From Pseudomonadota bacterium (GTDB lineage Bacteria; Desulfobacterota; Desulfarculia; Desulfarculales; Desulfarculaceae), in contig JAHIND010000036.1 of assembly GCA_018896025.1 (NCBI GenBank), positions 31,702 to 95,701 on the forward strand: a stretch of DNA of 64,000 bases, written 5' to 3'. The notes under the pieces are model-generated. The model did no database searches and was not told the origin of the DNA. It saw only the letters and a list, made by a program, of their open reading frames with translations. Each line of letters opens with the position of its first letter. Positions within the stretch are counted from its first letter, which is position 1. Below, piece by piece: positions 18,179-26,806 of this stretch. Position numbers and translations under genes: made by a program.

Positions 18179-18724
18179 TTAGATAAAGAGTTGGTTGGCG
18201 GACTTGCCGGAGTTGGCCAGGAAAGTGGCCACGCCCACGTAGTCCAGGTTGGGATAGTCGATGATCTCTTCGTGCTTGAAGCCCATGAGGTCCATGGACA
18301 TCTCGCAGACCTTGATCTCCACCCCGAGCTGGGCGGCGATCTCAAAGAGTTGGTCCAGGGTGGGGGCGTTCTTTTTCTTCATGAGGCCCTTGAGCATGGC
18401 GGTGCCCATGCCGGCCATGTGCATCTGGCTGAGCTTCAGGGCGTTGCGGCCCTTGGGCAGCATCCAGCCAAACATCTTGGACATGAAATCCTTGCCGCCC
18501 ACCTTCTTCTTGGGGTCGCGCAGGGCGGCGGTGCCCCAGAAGGTGAAGAACATCACCACCTTCATGCCCATGGCCGCCGCTCCGGTGGCGATAATCATCG
18601 CGGCCAGGAGCTTGTCCAGGTCGCCGGAGAAAACCACCATGGACAACTTGTTCTCCAAGACCACGCCCGCCGGTTTGGGGGCGGGGGCCGATTCTTCCGG
18701 TTTGCGTGTGGGTTCCGCGTTCAT
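18179..18724 (-). CDS. DsrE/DsrF-like peroxiredoxin-fold sulfurtransferase (DsrE2 type)
   Basis: This 181-residue protein of the DsrE/DsrF/DrsH-like family has a low-complexity N-terminus, then a fold starting at SMVVFSGDLDKLLAAMIIAT with a hydrophobic helix (GMKVVMFFTFWG). A conserved cysteine sits in VKVCEMSMDLMG-like context (IKVCEMSMDLMGF), the place of the sulfur-binding cysteine in DsrE2 proteins. The ATG at 18724 has GGAGG five bases upstream and is preferred over the track start at 18751. It is the first sulfur gene after the ArsR gene and probably donates to or accepts from TusA encoded next. Confidence 0.8.
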   Translation of the reverse strand: MNAEPTRKPEESAPAPKPAGVVLENKLSMVVFSGDLDKLLAAMIIATGAAAMGMKVVMFFTFWGTAALRDPKKKVGGKDFMSKMFGWMLPKGRNALKLSQMHMAGMGTAMLKGLMKKKNAPTLDQLFEIAAQLGVEIKVCEMSMDLMGFKHEEIIDYPNLDYVGVATFLANSGKSANQLFI

Positions 18725-18771
18725 GTTTCCTCCAGGGGCGATTGAGTACAAAGGGTTGAGGGTCGGCCGTA

Positions 18772-19068
18772 TCAGGCGGCCTGACAGCCATCCAGGCAGG
18801 CCAATAGTTGGCGCAACTGGGGCCGGGCCAGGGTGTAGTACACCTCACCGCCGCGGCGCTCGGTGCTCACCAACCCGCTCATGCGAAGGATGCGCAGCTG
18901 CTGGGACACCGCGGCCGGGGTCTTTTCCAGGCGGCTGGCCATGAAGATCACCCGCTGGTCCGATTGGCACAGCAGGGAGATGATCCTCAGGCGCACCGGG
19001 TGGGCGATGGCCTTGATCAACTCGGTGATGGCGTCGGCCCGTTGCTGGCTTTCTGCTAGGCTGCTCAT
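18772..19068 (-). CDS. ArsR-family transcriptional regulator
   Basis: This 98-residue winged-helix regulator has AIAHPVRLRIISLL in the first helices, recognition helix region KTPAAVSQQLRILRMSGLV, and a wing RRGGEVYYTL. There are cysteines at about positions 34 and 93 (LLCQSD and LACLDG) that could sense sulfur or redox state, as in SqrR/BigR-type regulators; that is inference. It precedes the DsrE-TusA-cytochrome-Hdr genes on the same strand with a 47-base gap, so it likely controls its own operon. Confidence 0.85.
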   Translation of the reverse strand: MSSLAESQQRADAITELIKAIAHPVRLRIISLLCQSDQRVIFMASRLEKTPAAVSQQLRILRMSGLVSTERRGGEVYYTLARPQLRQLLACLDGCQAA

Positions 19069-19280
19069 ATTCGGCTTTTTGAAACTCCCAAGGTATGAAG
19101 TTCTGCAACTCGTTACTCTTATAGGTTAGCAGGGACCGTACCAAAAAGTTTACTTTTTACATATGAAATATATCTATTTGAAATAAGTCTTAATTTTCTT
19201 TTTACCAAACCATTTGCCCAAGCATAAGTGTTTAAGTATACTATTTTTATGTTTAGACACTGTTTAGACGGCAGGTAGAC

Positions 19281-20651
19281 ATGGACATAGATATCGCCTC
19301 CCACTGGGGCACCGTGGCCGACACCATGCACGACACGGTTTTGGTGGTGGACCCCCAAGGACGCATCGCACGCATCAACCAGGCCGGAGAGGAACTCACC
19401 GGCTACAGCCGCGAGCAGATCGAGGGGCAATCCTGCCGGGTGCTAAACTGCACCGGTTGCAAGATCATCGGCAAGGGCAGCGGGGTGGACTACTGCGGCC
19501 TGTTCAGCGCCGGGGAGGTCCGCTCCAAGCGCTGCACCATCACCAACCGCGCGGGCGAGCGGGTGGTGGTGCTCAAACGGGCCAGCGTGCTCAAGGACGA
19601 CCAGGGCAACATCACCGGGGCGGTGGAGACGCTGACCGACCTCACCGAGTTGCACGCCAAGGAGCGCGAAATATCCGAGCTGCGCCGCACCCTGCGCGGC
19701 GACGACGGTTTCGAGGGCCTGGTGGGCAACTCCCCGGCCATGACCGGCCTGTACCGCATCATCGAGACGGTGGCCCAGTCCGACTACCCGGTGCTTATCC
19801 AGGGGGCCAGCGGCACCGGCAAGGAACTGGCCGCCGAGGCCATCCACCGCCGGGGGCCCCGGGCAAATAAGCCCTACCTCAAGGTGAACTGCGCGGCCTT
19901 GAACCCCAACCTCTTGGAGAGCGAGCTTTTCGGCCACGTGAAGGGCTCCTTCACCGGGGCGGACCGGGACCGGGTGGGCCGCTTCGAGGCGGCCGAGGGC
20001 GGCGACATCCTGCTGGACGAGATCGGCGAGATCCCCCCGGCCACCCAGCTTAGGCTGCTGCGGGTGCTCCAGGAAAAGGAGATCGAGCGGGTGGGCGAGA
20101 ACCGGCCCCGCCCGGTGAACGCGCGCATCCTGGCGGCCACCAACCGCGACCTGGCGGAGTTGGTGCGCCAGGGCTCCTTCCGGGAGGACCTGTTCTACCG
20201 CCTGGACGTGGTGCCGGTGCAGATGCCCTCCCTGGCCGAGCGCCGGGAGGACCTTCCCCTCTTGGTGGAGCACTTCATGGCCCAGGCCGTGGCCAAGTCG
20301 GGCAAGGAGATCATGGGCATGGCCCCAGACGCCTTTGACCTGCTGGACGCCTACCCCTGGCCGGGCAACGTGCGCGAGCTGCGCCACGCGGTGGAGTACG
20401 CCTGCGTGCTCTGCCCCGGCGGGCTCATCACCACCGAGTACCTGCCCCCCAAGCTGCGCCGCCAGGCTCCCGCCCAGCCCTCGGCCGCCTCCCAGAAGGG
20501 GCAGCGCATGGCCCAGCGCCAGGAGCTGATCGAGGCCCTGCGCCAAGCCGGGGGCAACAAGAGCAAGGCTGCCGAACTGCTGGGGGTGTGCCGGGCCACG
20601 GTCTGGAACCGCATCAACCGGCTGGACATCGACTGCGACCGGGATTTATAG
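19281..20651 (+). CDS. Sigma-54-dependent transcriptional activator with cysteine-rich PAS domain
   Basis: This 456-residue enhancer-binding protein has three parts. An N-terminal PAS domain (about 10-125) contains an inserted cysteine cluster (CRVLNCTGC and YCGLF), which could bind metal or sense redox. The AAA+ domain follows (about 145-375) with Walker A GASGTGKE, the sigma-54 contact loop GSFTGAD (GAFTGA variant) and Walker B GGDILLDEIGEIP. A Fis-type helix-turn-helix ends the protein (KSKAAELLGVCRATVWNRI). It is divergent from the ArsR/sulfur operon with an AT-rich 212-bp region between, so it may activate that operon. Confidence 0.88.
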   Translation: MDIDIASHWGTVADTMHDTVLVVDPQGRIARINQAGEELTGYSREQIEGQSCRVLNCTGCKIIGKGSGVDYCGLFSAGEVRSKRCTITNRAGERVVVLKRASVLKDDQGNITGAVETLTDLTELHAKEREISELRRTLRGDDGFEGLVGNSPAMTGLYRIIETVAQSDYPVLIQGASGTGKELAAEAIHRRGPRANKPYLKVNCAALNPNLLESELFGHVKGSFTGADRDRVGRFEAAEGGDILLDEIGEIPPATQLRLLRVLQEKEIERVGENRPRPVNARILAATNRDLAELVRQGSFREDLFYRLDVVPVQMPSLAERREDLPLLVEHFMAQAVAKSGKEIMGMAPDAFDLLDAYPWPGNVRELRHAVEYACVLCPGGLITTEYLPPKLRRQAPAQPSAASQKGQRMAQRQELIEALRQAGGNKSKAAELLGVCRATVWNRINRLDIDCDRDL

Positions 20652-20692
20652 GCCGACCGTGCGGCGGCGATGACTATTGATTAGGCGTGTCC

Positions 20693-20698
20693 TATAAT
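20693..20698 (+). promoter_or_regulatory. Candidate -10 box for the sodium symporter gene
   Basis: A perfect TATAAT stands 68 bases before the symporter start. The upstream -35 match is weak (TGACTA with 16-base spacing), so only the -10 element is supported. Confidence 0.35.
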
Positions 20699-20765
20699 GG
20701 TAGGGGTTTCATAACGAGACTGCGCTGGTCGCCACATAATCGCGGCTGATGGTTTCGGGAGGATC

Positions 20766-22226
20766 ATGAGAGAGCAGTGGAACTCGCGCAGCGGCTTTGT
20801 GCTGGCCGCGGTGGGCTCGGCGGTGGGCCTGGGCAACATCTGGCGCTTCCCCTACATGGCCTATGAGAACGGGGGCGGCGCTTTTCTTATCCCCTATTTC
20901 TTCGCCATGCTCACCGCCGGGGTGCCCTTCCTCATCATGGAGTTCGCCCTGGGCCACCGCTACAAAAGCGCGGCCCCCCTCACCTTCCACGCCATCAAGA
21001 CGCGCTGGGAGTTCCTGGGCTGGTGGCAGGTCCTGGTCTGCGTGGTCATCTCCTTTTATTACGTGGTCATCCTGGGCTGGACGGTGTGCTACTTCTTCCT
21101 CAGCCTGCACCAGGGCTGGGGCGGCGATCCTTCAGCCTATTTCTTCAAGGACTTCCTTAGGCTCACCTCCAGCCCCCTGGAGCCGGGGGGCATGCGCTGG
21201 CCCATCGTGGCGGCCAACGCCTTTTGCTGGCTGGCGGCCTGGGCGGTTCTGTGGCGGGGGGTGCGCGCGGGCATAGAGCGGCTGAATAAGTTTTTCATGC
21301 CCATACTCTTCGCCCTGGTGCTGGTGCTCCTGGCCAGGGCGGTCACCCTGCCCGGCGCGGCCGAGGGCCTGAATTGGCTGTTCAAGCCGGACTTTTCCAA
21401 CCTGTGGGACTACAAGGTCTGGACCGCGGCCTATGGCCAGATATTCTTCACCCTATCCATCGGCTTCGGCATCATGATCGCCTACTCCAGCTACCTGCCC
21501 GACGACGCCGACATAGCCAACAACGGTTTCATCACCGTGTTCCTCAACTGCGGCTTCAGCCTGTTGGCGGGCACCATGGTGTTCGGGGTGCTGGGCTTCA
21601 TGGCCGCCCAACAGGGCGTGCCCATCAAGGAGGTGGTTTCCCAGGGGGTGGGCCTGGCCTTTGCCACCATCCCCGCGGCCCTGAACATGATGCCCGCCGC
21701 CGGTCTGTTCGGGGGAGTGTTCTTCCTGGCCCTGTTGTTCGCCGGTTTCTCCAGCTTCATATCCATCGTGGAGGCCTGCGTGGCCCCGCTCATGGAAAAG
21801 CTGGGCTGGACGCGGGCCCGGGCGGTGACCGTGCTGTGCGCCCTGGGCCTGGTGGGTAGCTTGGCCTTTTCCACCGGCGGCGGCCTGCTGTTGTTGGATC
21901 TGGTGGACCACTTCATCAATAACTACGGCATTGTCTTCGGCGGCCTGGCCGAGATCGTCATGATTGCCTGGTTCGGCCGCCTGGTCGAGATGCGCGGGTA
22001 CATAAACCGGGTTTCGGACTTCCCCCTGGGCCGCTGGTGGCCCATCTGCCTCAAGGTGATCACCCCGCTCACCTTGGGGGTCATGGCCGTCTCCAACCTG
22101 GTGGGAGACCTGGCTCAGCCTTACAGCGGCTATCCCCTGGCCGCGCTCATCGCCTTCGGCTGGGCGCTCATGGCGGTCATGGCCCTGGGGGCCTGGTGGC
22201 TGGCCGCCAAACGCTGGGCCTATTGA
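20766..22226 (+). CDS. Sodium-dependent NSS-family symporter
   Basis: This 486-residue, 11-12 helix transporter belongs to the neurotransmitter:sodium symporter family (LeuT/MetP type), which imports amino acids or related amines with sodium. The hallmark of helix 1 is complete: VGSAVGLGNIWRFPYMAYENGGGAF. A helix-6-like segment (FFTLSIGFGIMIAYSSYL) and a helix-8 serine-rich segment (FAGFSSFISIVEA) match substrate and sodium sites of the family. GGGAGGATC stands as the ribosome site. A 34-codon gene follows 15 bases downstream and looks like the small MetS-type subunit, so this is likely a two-component NSS transporter. Confidence 0.9.
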   Translation: MREQWNSRSGFVLAAVGSAVGLGNIWRFPYMAYENGGGAFLIPYFFAMLTAGVPFLIMEFALGHRYKSAAPLTFHAIKTRWEFLGWWQVLVCVVISFYYVVILGWTVCYFFLSLHQGWGGDPSAYFFKDFLRLTSSPLEPGGMRWPIVAANAFCWLAAWAVLWRGVRAGIERLNKFFMPILFALVLVLLARAVTLPGAAEGLNWLFKPDFSNLWDYKVWTAAYGQIFFTLSIGFGIMIAYSSYLPDDADIANNGFITVFLNCGFSLLAGTMVFGVLGFMAAQQGVPIKEVVSQGVGLAFATIPAALNMMPAAGLFGGVFFLALLFAGFSSFISIVEACVAPLMEKLGWTRARAVTVLCALGLVGSLAFSTGGGLLLLDLVDHFINNYGIVFGGLAEIVMIAWFGRLVEMRGYINRVSDFPLGRWWPICLKVITPLTLGVMAVSNLVGDLAQPYSGYPLAALIAFGWALMAVMALGAWWLAAKRWAY

Positions 22227-22241
22227 TAAAGGAGTTGGGGC

Positions 22242-22346
22242 ATGACTCTGGGCGCATGGATAATGATGATCGGAGGGTTCCTGGTCACCCTGGGCGGGGC
22301 CGCCCTGTGCCTGACCGTGGCCATAAAAAAGGGGCGCGCGGGCTAG
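22242..22346 (+). CDS. MetS-like small subunit of NSS transporter
   Basis: This 34-residue gene is too short for the ORF track. It has AAAGGAG eight to nine bases upstream of its ATG and encodes a single hydrophobic helix (AWIMMIGGFLVTLGGAALCL) followed by a basic tail (KKGRAG). Known MetP/MetS-type transporters have exactly such a tiny one-helix subunit encoded directly after the NSS gene. The assignment rests on size, position and topology. Confidence 0.75.
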   Translation: MTLGAWIMMIGGFLVTLGGAALCLTVAIKKGRAG

Positions 22347-22379
22347 TTATTAAAGTAGGCTCCCGCAATAAACCCCGTC

Positions 22380-22595
22380 CTAGGTGCTCAACTCCATGTT
22401 GATGGCTCCATCGCAGCCGATACCGATCAGCTTCCGATAGCCTGTGTAATAAAAGTGGCTGGTTTTTTGCGGGTCGCCACACACGGTGGCCACTTCCGCG
22501 ATGAATATGGTGTGATCGCCGGTTTCCCCTGGCCCACCACCTCGCACTCATAGGCCACCGTGACGCCGTCAATCGGGCTCCGGTCTTTTTATATT
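22380..22595 (-). pseudogene. Remnant of a flavoredoxin/flavin-reductase-like gene
   Basis: The minus strand encodes the C-terminal part of a flavin reductase-like protein: VTVAYECEVVGQG, then after a one-base shift GDHTIFIAEVATV and SHFYYTGYRKLIGIG, ending in a TAG. The N-terminal two thirds are gone and the middle is frameshifted. The pattern (an ECEV strand followed by GDHTIFI and a late Y-G motif) is that of flavoredoxins. Confidence 0.6.
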
Positions 22596-22629
22596 GGTGC
22601 TGGCCGTAATGGAAGTCGAGGCGATCCCG

Positions 22630-23550
22630 TTAATGCTCGCAGCCACAGGCCGAGGCCAAATGGGACTGGTAGTTCACCCCGGCCAGGCTCCACCACACGG
22701 GATCGATCACCGGCGCAGACTCCACCATGGCCTCCCAGGGATGGAAGTGACGGCAGGAGAAGACATGCCCCGCCATTTCCCGGCCCAACTCGGGAGAGGC
22801 TTCCTGGCGCAGCAGGGCCAAGGCGGCCTCGGGCGGGGATGCCGGGTCCGGGCCCATGAGCACGCTCAGGCTGTGCAGATGGTTGTGGGGGCAGTCCTGG
22901 GGCGTAAAATAATCCTGGCCATTGCGGCGCGCCTGTTCAAAACCAGGCTCGCGGCTCAGTTGGGCCGCCAGGGGGGTGTGCTTGTATTGGAAGGCGTGCA
23001 GGCCCAGCAAGCGGCGATAAAGGTCGAAGCAGAGCCGCCAGCCGGGAGCCTGGCCCTCCAGCACAGGCTGGCCGTAGGGACCGGCGGCAGGCAGGCGCAC
23101 CTGGCGGCAGCGGTCCAGGGCGCTCAGGGAGCACAGGAACCAGGCATGTTCCAGGTCCCAGGTGAACTCCAGGGCCCCCACCGTGAACAGGTGGCTTGGG
23201 ATTTCTTCCCGGCGCTCGAAATCGGGCGTGCCGCTGGGGTCGAAAAGAGGGCTCAGCCTGAGGTCCCGCTCCCGGCGGGAGAAATCGATGAACACCTCTC
23301 CCGCCGGGTGGGGATAGAATCGCACCACAAAGCAGGCGCGCAGTATGTTGTCTTGTCCGGAGTCCAAGCGCTCCACCTGGGCCAGTTCCAGGCCGTAGGC
23401 GCCGGGGGAGCCGGCCAGCCAAAAGTACCAGGCCGGAATCTCCCCCCACACCTGATGCATGCCGTCCAGTCCCAACTCGCCGCGCAGGCGCTCCACCCAG
23501 GAAGCGCTCAGGAGCAGCCCTTCGATGTATCCGCGCGCCAGGGTTTCCAT
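22630..23550 (-). CDS. Hypothetical protein, last gene of the MBL/cytochrome operon
   Basis: This 306-residue soluble protein is unknown to me. It is rich in aromatic residues and histidine, with clusters near the C-terminus (PHNHLHSL, CRHFHPWEAM, CGCEH at the end) that might bind metal. A C-terminal helical layout loosely recalls TorD-type chaperones, but I would not assign it. The ATG at 23550 (METLARGYIEG) is chosen over the track start because upstream codons read through the neighbour. It begins five bases after the 88-residue gene, so the two are translationally linked. Confidence 0.6.
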   Translation of the reverse strand: METLARGYIEGLLLSASWVERLRGELGLDGMHQVWGEIPAWYFWLAGSPGAYGLELAQVERLDSGQDNILRACFVVRFYPHPAGEVFIDFSRRERDLRLSPLFDPSGTPDFERREEIPSHLFTVGALEFTWDLEHAWFLCSLSALDRCRQVRLPAAGPYGQPVLEGQAPGWRLCFDLYRRLLGLHAFQYKHTPLAAQLSREPGFEQARRNGQDYFTPQDCPHNHLHSLSVLMGPDPASPPEAALALLRQEASPELGREMAGHVFSCRHFHPWEAMVESAPVIDPVWWSLAGVNYQSHLASACGCEH

Positions 23551-23555
23551 AGTTT

Positions 23556-23822
23556 CTATATGGCCTCCTGCTTGGAGAACAACTCTTTGGCGATCTCCAG
23601 ACGGTCCCGGCCCTCGGTCTTGATGCCCGCCAGTTGGGCCGACTCGATGAGCAGTTCGTCCTCGCACAGGGTCAGGGCGTAGCTGGATTCATAGGAGCGG
23701 AAGAAGGCGTCGCGGTCGGCCTTTTGCCTGGCCTCCTCCCGCCCCTCTTCAAAGGCGGCGATAGTCTTGGCCCCTTGCCGCAAGAGGTCGCGGAAAAAAT
23801 CACGCCGGTTTGGCTTGGTCAA
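23556..23822 (-). CDS. Small hypothetical charged protein
   Basis: This 88-residue, highly charged, probably helical protein starts with TKPNRRDFFRDLLRQG. The RRDFF resembles a twin-arginine motif but no hydrophobic stretch follows, so it is likely cytoplasmic. It sits between the polytopic membrane protein (24 bases upstream) and the 306-residue gene (5 bases downstream) and probably serves the same complex. No family recognised. Confidence 0.6.
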   Translation of the reverse strand: MTKPNRRDFFRDLLRQGAKTIAAFEEGREEARQKADRDAFFRSYESSYALTLCEDELLIESAQLAGIKTEGRDRLEIAKELFSKQEAI

Positions 23823-23846
23823 CTGATCATCTCCAAGTCGCTGGGC

Positions 23847-25085
23847 CTAGTCGCTCTGGCCGGAGGCCCGGCGCAGGGGCCAGTCATGGAAGAACTGCGC
23901 CTGCATGAGCAGCACGCCCAAAAACAGCAGCGTCCAGACCAGGGGTTGGTCCGAGGGCTGGCCCCAGCCCGGCACCTTGCCCAGCACCACCACCGCCAGA
24001 GGTGAGTAGTAGAACCAATAGATAAGCATGCCGCCGACCACCCCGATGATGGAGCGGATGACCGCCCGCGCCAACAGAGGCAGGCCGTTGGGCCAGTTGT
24101 TGAAGTAGTACTTCCAGATAAAGGCGAACAGGACGCAGAAGCCGGAGACTTCACCCATGTGGATGAAGCGCCAGTCCGGGCCGTCGGTGTACTGGCCGCC
24201 CTGGTAGGGCTCCAACCAGATGGTGTTGAAGATGGCGGTGAGCACGTAGACCAGCAGCAGGCCGAGCAGCAGGGTGCCCAGGAAGGTCACCACTCCCTTG
24301 GCCAGATTGGACTCGCCGCCCCGCTCCAGCCATTTCCAGGGGCGGCCTTCCCAGAACAGGTCGGAATAGACCACCCAGAACAGGGTGCAGAGCACCACTC
24401 CCAGGCCGAAGAAGGCGCTGGTGGTGCTGGCCCATCCCTCCCACCAGGGCTTGGCCCCGGCCATCTTCTGGGCCTCGGGGAAGATCAGGCACACGTGGGG
24501 ATGGAAGAGCACCGCGAAGGTGATGATGGAGAAAATGCTCACCGCGAACAGGCGGGACCATCCGGTCACCCAGCGGCTGTCGTTCTGCCAGGGCCAGCGG
24601 CCGAAACCCAGGTCCCAGACCAGGGCCCACCACAAGAAGGCGGTGGAGAAATAAAGGATCGCGGTGGATGACCACTCCCGGGCGTTCCAGGGCTCCGCGC
24701 CGGTGCCACCTCCGGCCACCAGGGCCTGGGGGCTGAAGTAGGCCACGCCCAGTTTGCCGATGAACAGCCAGAAGCCCAGGTAGTAGATCACGTAAAGTAT
24801 AGCCAGACTGAGCACCACCCCCAGGATGCCCTGGCCAATGGCCTTGCCGGCGGGCAGGGCCCGCTCAGGGTCGGACGGCCAGCCCAGCACCTTGCCCAGC
24901 AGAATCACCGAGGCCAGAAGCATGGCCACCAGGGAGAAGCCGTACATGGGGGTGTAGAGCTTCATCACCCCGTCGGCATGCATGAAAATGAACCACAGCA
25001 CCCAGACGATGCCGAATACCACCGCCAGGTTTATCAAGCCATATAGATAATTGAACTTCCCAACATCGGTTGGGCTGTTGGACAT
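23847..25085 (-). CDS. Polytopic membrane protein of unknown function
   Basis: This 412-residue integral membrane protein has about ten hydrophobic helices, many tryptophans and tyrosines, and histidines inside or next to helices (FIFMHADG, LFHPHVCLIF, FIHMGEV). That pattern could suit heme or metal but is not diagnostic. It has a strong GGGAGGGGG ribosome site. It follows the exported MBL-fold protein gene by 107 bases, interrupted by a strong stem-loop, and is followed closely by two small unknown genes. I do not recognise a named family. Confidence 0.65.
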   Translation of the reverse strand: MSNSPTDVGKFNYLYGLINLAVVFGIVWVLWFIFMHADGVMKLYTPMYGFSLVAMLLASVILLGKVLGWPSDPERALPAGKAIGQGILGVVLSLAILYVIYYLGFWLFIGKLGVAYFSPQALVAGGGTGAEPWNAREWSSTAILYFSTAFLWWALVWDLGFGRWPWQNDSRWVTGWSRLFAVSIFSIITFAVLFHPHVCLIFPEAQKMAGAKPWWEGWASTTSAFFGLGVVLCTLFWVVYSDLFWEGRPWKWLERGGESNLAKGVVTFLGTLLLGLLLVYVLTAIFNTIWLEPYQGGQYTDGPDWRFIHMGEVSGFCVLFAFIWKYYFNNWPNGLPLLARAVIRSIIGVVGGMLIYWFYYSPLAVVVLGKVPGWGQPSDQPLVWTLLFLGVLLMQAQFFHDWPLRRASGQSD

Positions 25086-25144
25086 GTAGCACCCCCTCCC
25101 GTGGGTAATCGCTCCGGCCTGGGCGAGCCGCTCGGCCGGGCGAT

Positions 25145-25181
25145 GCGAGGCGGGCCGCAGGAACGCTCCGGCCCGCCTCGC
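25145..25181 (-). promoter_or_regulatory. Intercistronic stem-loop between MBL-fold and membrane-protein genes
   Basis: A perfect 12-bp inverted repeat (GCGAGGCGGGCC and GGCCCGCCTCGC, 13-base loop) lies 11 bases after the MBL-gene stop. There is no uridine run, so it more likely stabilises the upstream mRNA or attenuates transcription than ends it fully. Confidence 0.55.
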
Positions 25182-25191
25182 GGGAAACCGG

Positions 25192-26289
25192 CTAGAAGAC
25201 CACCGTATCTCCGTTGGTCAAGAACACGTTGCTGGCCTTGGCCACGGTGGAGGTCCGCTTATAGCTCTTGTACTTGTCGGTGCCCTTTACGATGGGCACC
25301 CCCGCGGCGGACGCCTTCTCGCCCCAGATCCAGCCGGTGCAGTGGTTGCAACCCACCTTCTTGAGTTGGAAGGCCTTCACCCCCTTGATGATGTCGTCGA
25401 ACTTGGGGTCCCAGGTCTCGAACAGGGTGATGTGCAGGCCGCCGTAACAGCCGTAGGGCTTGTAGTCCTTCACGTTGCGCCGGGCCCAGGCGTTCAGGGT
25501 GAGGATGCCCGGATGGCAGCAGCCGGTCACCGTGACGATGCCCTTGTCCTTGACGTTGAAGTACAGCACGTTCTCGCCGCGCACCCTGAGGAGGATGGGC
25601 ACGTCGTACATCTTCACCGCCACGCCGGGCATCAGGCGGTAGATGGTGTCGCCCTTTTCGCCCTTGGGATCGGTGAGAACCAGCTTGCCCTGGTGGGGCG
25701 TGCCGTTCTTGTTGACCACCACCTCCTTGCCGTCCTTGGTCTTGGCGACGTTCTGGCCGCCCTTCAAGAGCTTCATGTCCTCTTCGAAGTAGGTCTTGGG
25801 GGCGTACATGGTGATCTTGGGGCTGCGCTTCAAGGTGGACTCGATCCCCCAGTAGTGGTCCAGGTGCCAGTGGGAGAGGATCATGGTGTCCACTTTGCCC
25901 GAGGTCAGCAGCTTGCCCATGTTGCTTTTTTCGTCGTAGATGTAATCCACCCACTCGTTGTTCCAACCGGTGTCCATCAGCAGGATCTTGGGGTCGCCCT
26001 CCAGGGGATAGACCGTGATCTTGGTCATGTAGCCGCCGGCGTTGTTCCAGTCCCAGGGGATGGTGTACTGGTTGGTCATGGCTCCGCCGTAGTCCATCAG
26101 GTTCTTCTTGAAGATGTCGTTGTCGAACCAGCTGGTCTCGCTGAGCACCTCCACCTCGAGCCCCTTGACCTGGCCGAAGTCGACCTTGTCCGCGGCATGG
26201 GCCGATTTGGAGATGATGCCCAAGCCGCCGGTCACCGACGCGGCCGCCCCGGTGGCGGCCATGCCCTTTAAAAAGTCCCTTCTTTTCAT
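25192..26289 (-). CDS. Tat-exported metallo-beta-lactamase-fold hydrolase
   Basis: This 365-residue periplasmic protein has a twin-arginine signal (MKRRDFLKGMAATGAA, cleavage near AHA) and then a metallo-beta-lactamase fold with the metal motif SHWHLDH near residue 145. Later elements (VTGCCHPGILTL and GCYGGLHITLF) match the COG1237 branch of the superfamily. A cysteine pair in GCNHCTGWIW may add redox or metal chemistry. It is encoded between a small c-type cytochrome and a polytopic membrane protein, suggesting a periplasmic redox or hydrolytic unit. Substrate unknown. Confidence 0.78.
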   Translation of the reverse strand: MKRRDFLKGMAATGAAASVTGGLGIISKSAHAADKVDFGQVKGLEVEVLSETSWFDNDIFKKNLMDYGGAMTNQYTIPWDWNNAGGYMTKITVYPLEGDPKILLMDTGWNNEWVDYIYDEKSNMGKLLTSGKVDTMILSHWHLDHYWGIESTLKRSPKITMYAPKTYFEEDMKLLKGGQNVAKTKDGKEVVVNKNGTPHQGKLVLTDPKGEKGDTIYRLMPGVAVKMYDVPILLRVRGENVLYFNVKDKGIVTVTGCCHPGILTLNAWARRNVKDYKPYGCYGGLHITLFETWDPKFDDIIKGVKAFQLKKVGCNHCTGWIWGEKASAAGVPIVKGTDKYKSYKRTSTVAKASNVFLTNGDTVVF

Positions 26290-26352
26290 CGCGCTTGCCT
26301 CCCTGGCTAATAAGCCTTGACGGTTGTCATAAGTGATATGGATCGGCGGTGC

Positions 26353-26688
26353 CTAGCCCGCTTCCTTTTCCAGGCCGCGGCGGATGGAGTACAGCAGGTC
26401 GATAATCTTGGCCGCCTCCTCGTCGGTTAGCTGAACGTAGTGTTTGTCCATGTAGCGGACCACCAGGGTCCACTCGTCCCTGGTCTTGCCGGAGCGTTCG
26501 GGATCGGCCACCGAAAGGTGGCAGGACAGGCATTTCTTCTGGTAAAGGGCGTAGGCCGCCTTCTGCTCCTTGGCCGCCATCTTCTTGGCCTTGGAGCCGG
26601 CCACGCCCAGGCCGGCCAGGCCCAGCAACAGCAGGGCCGCCAGCACCAGCGCCAAACCGCTTTTCACCGTTGAGTGTTTGCGTTTCAT
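26353..26688 (-). CDS. Small mono-heme c-type cytochrome
   Basis: This 111-residue exported protein has a basic N-terminus and hydrophobic helix (LALVLAALLLLGLAGLGVAG), then one heme-binding motif, CLSCH, near residue 53. Downstream histidine and methionine (VRYMDKHYVQL) offer sixth ligands. It could remain anchored by its N-terminal helix. It precedes the MBL-fold gene by 63 bases on the same strand and probably passes electrons for that operon. Confidence 0.75.
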   Translation of the reverse strand: MKRKHSTVKSGLALVLAALLLLGLAGLGVAGSKAKKMAAKEQKAAYALYQKKCLSCHLSVADPERSGKTRDEWTLVVRYMDKHYVQLTDEEAAKIIDLLYSIRRGLEKEAG

Positions 26689-26806
26689 AAGCCTTCGCCC
26701 TCCTTGTGGGTTTTAGCGGTCTCGGGGACCTGCTGGATTGACAGCCCGGCGCGGAGGCCATATAAAAACACACGACGGTGCCGGCCTTGCCGGTTGCTGT
26801 CACCCC

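Noticed and set aside
19069-19280. Sigma-54 promoter between the ArsR gene and the activator gene
   Set aside because: No good TGGCAC-N5-TTGC match was found by eye; the region is only AT-rich.
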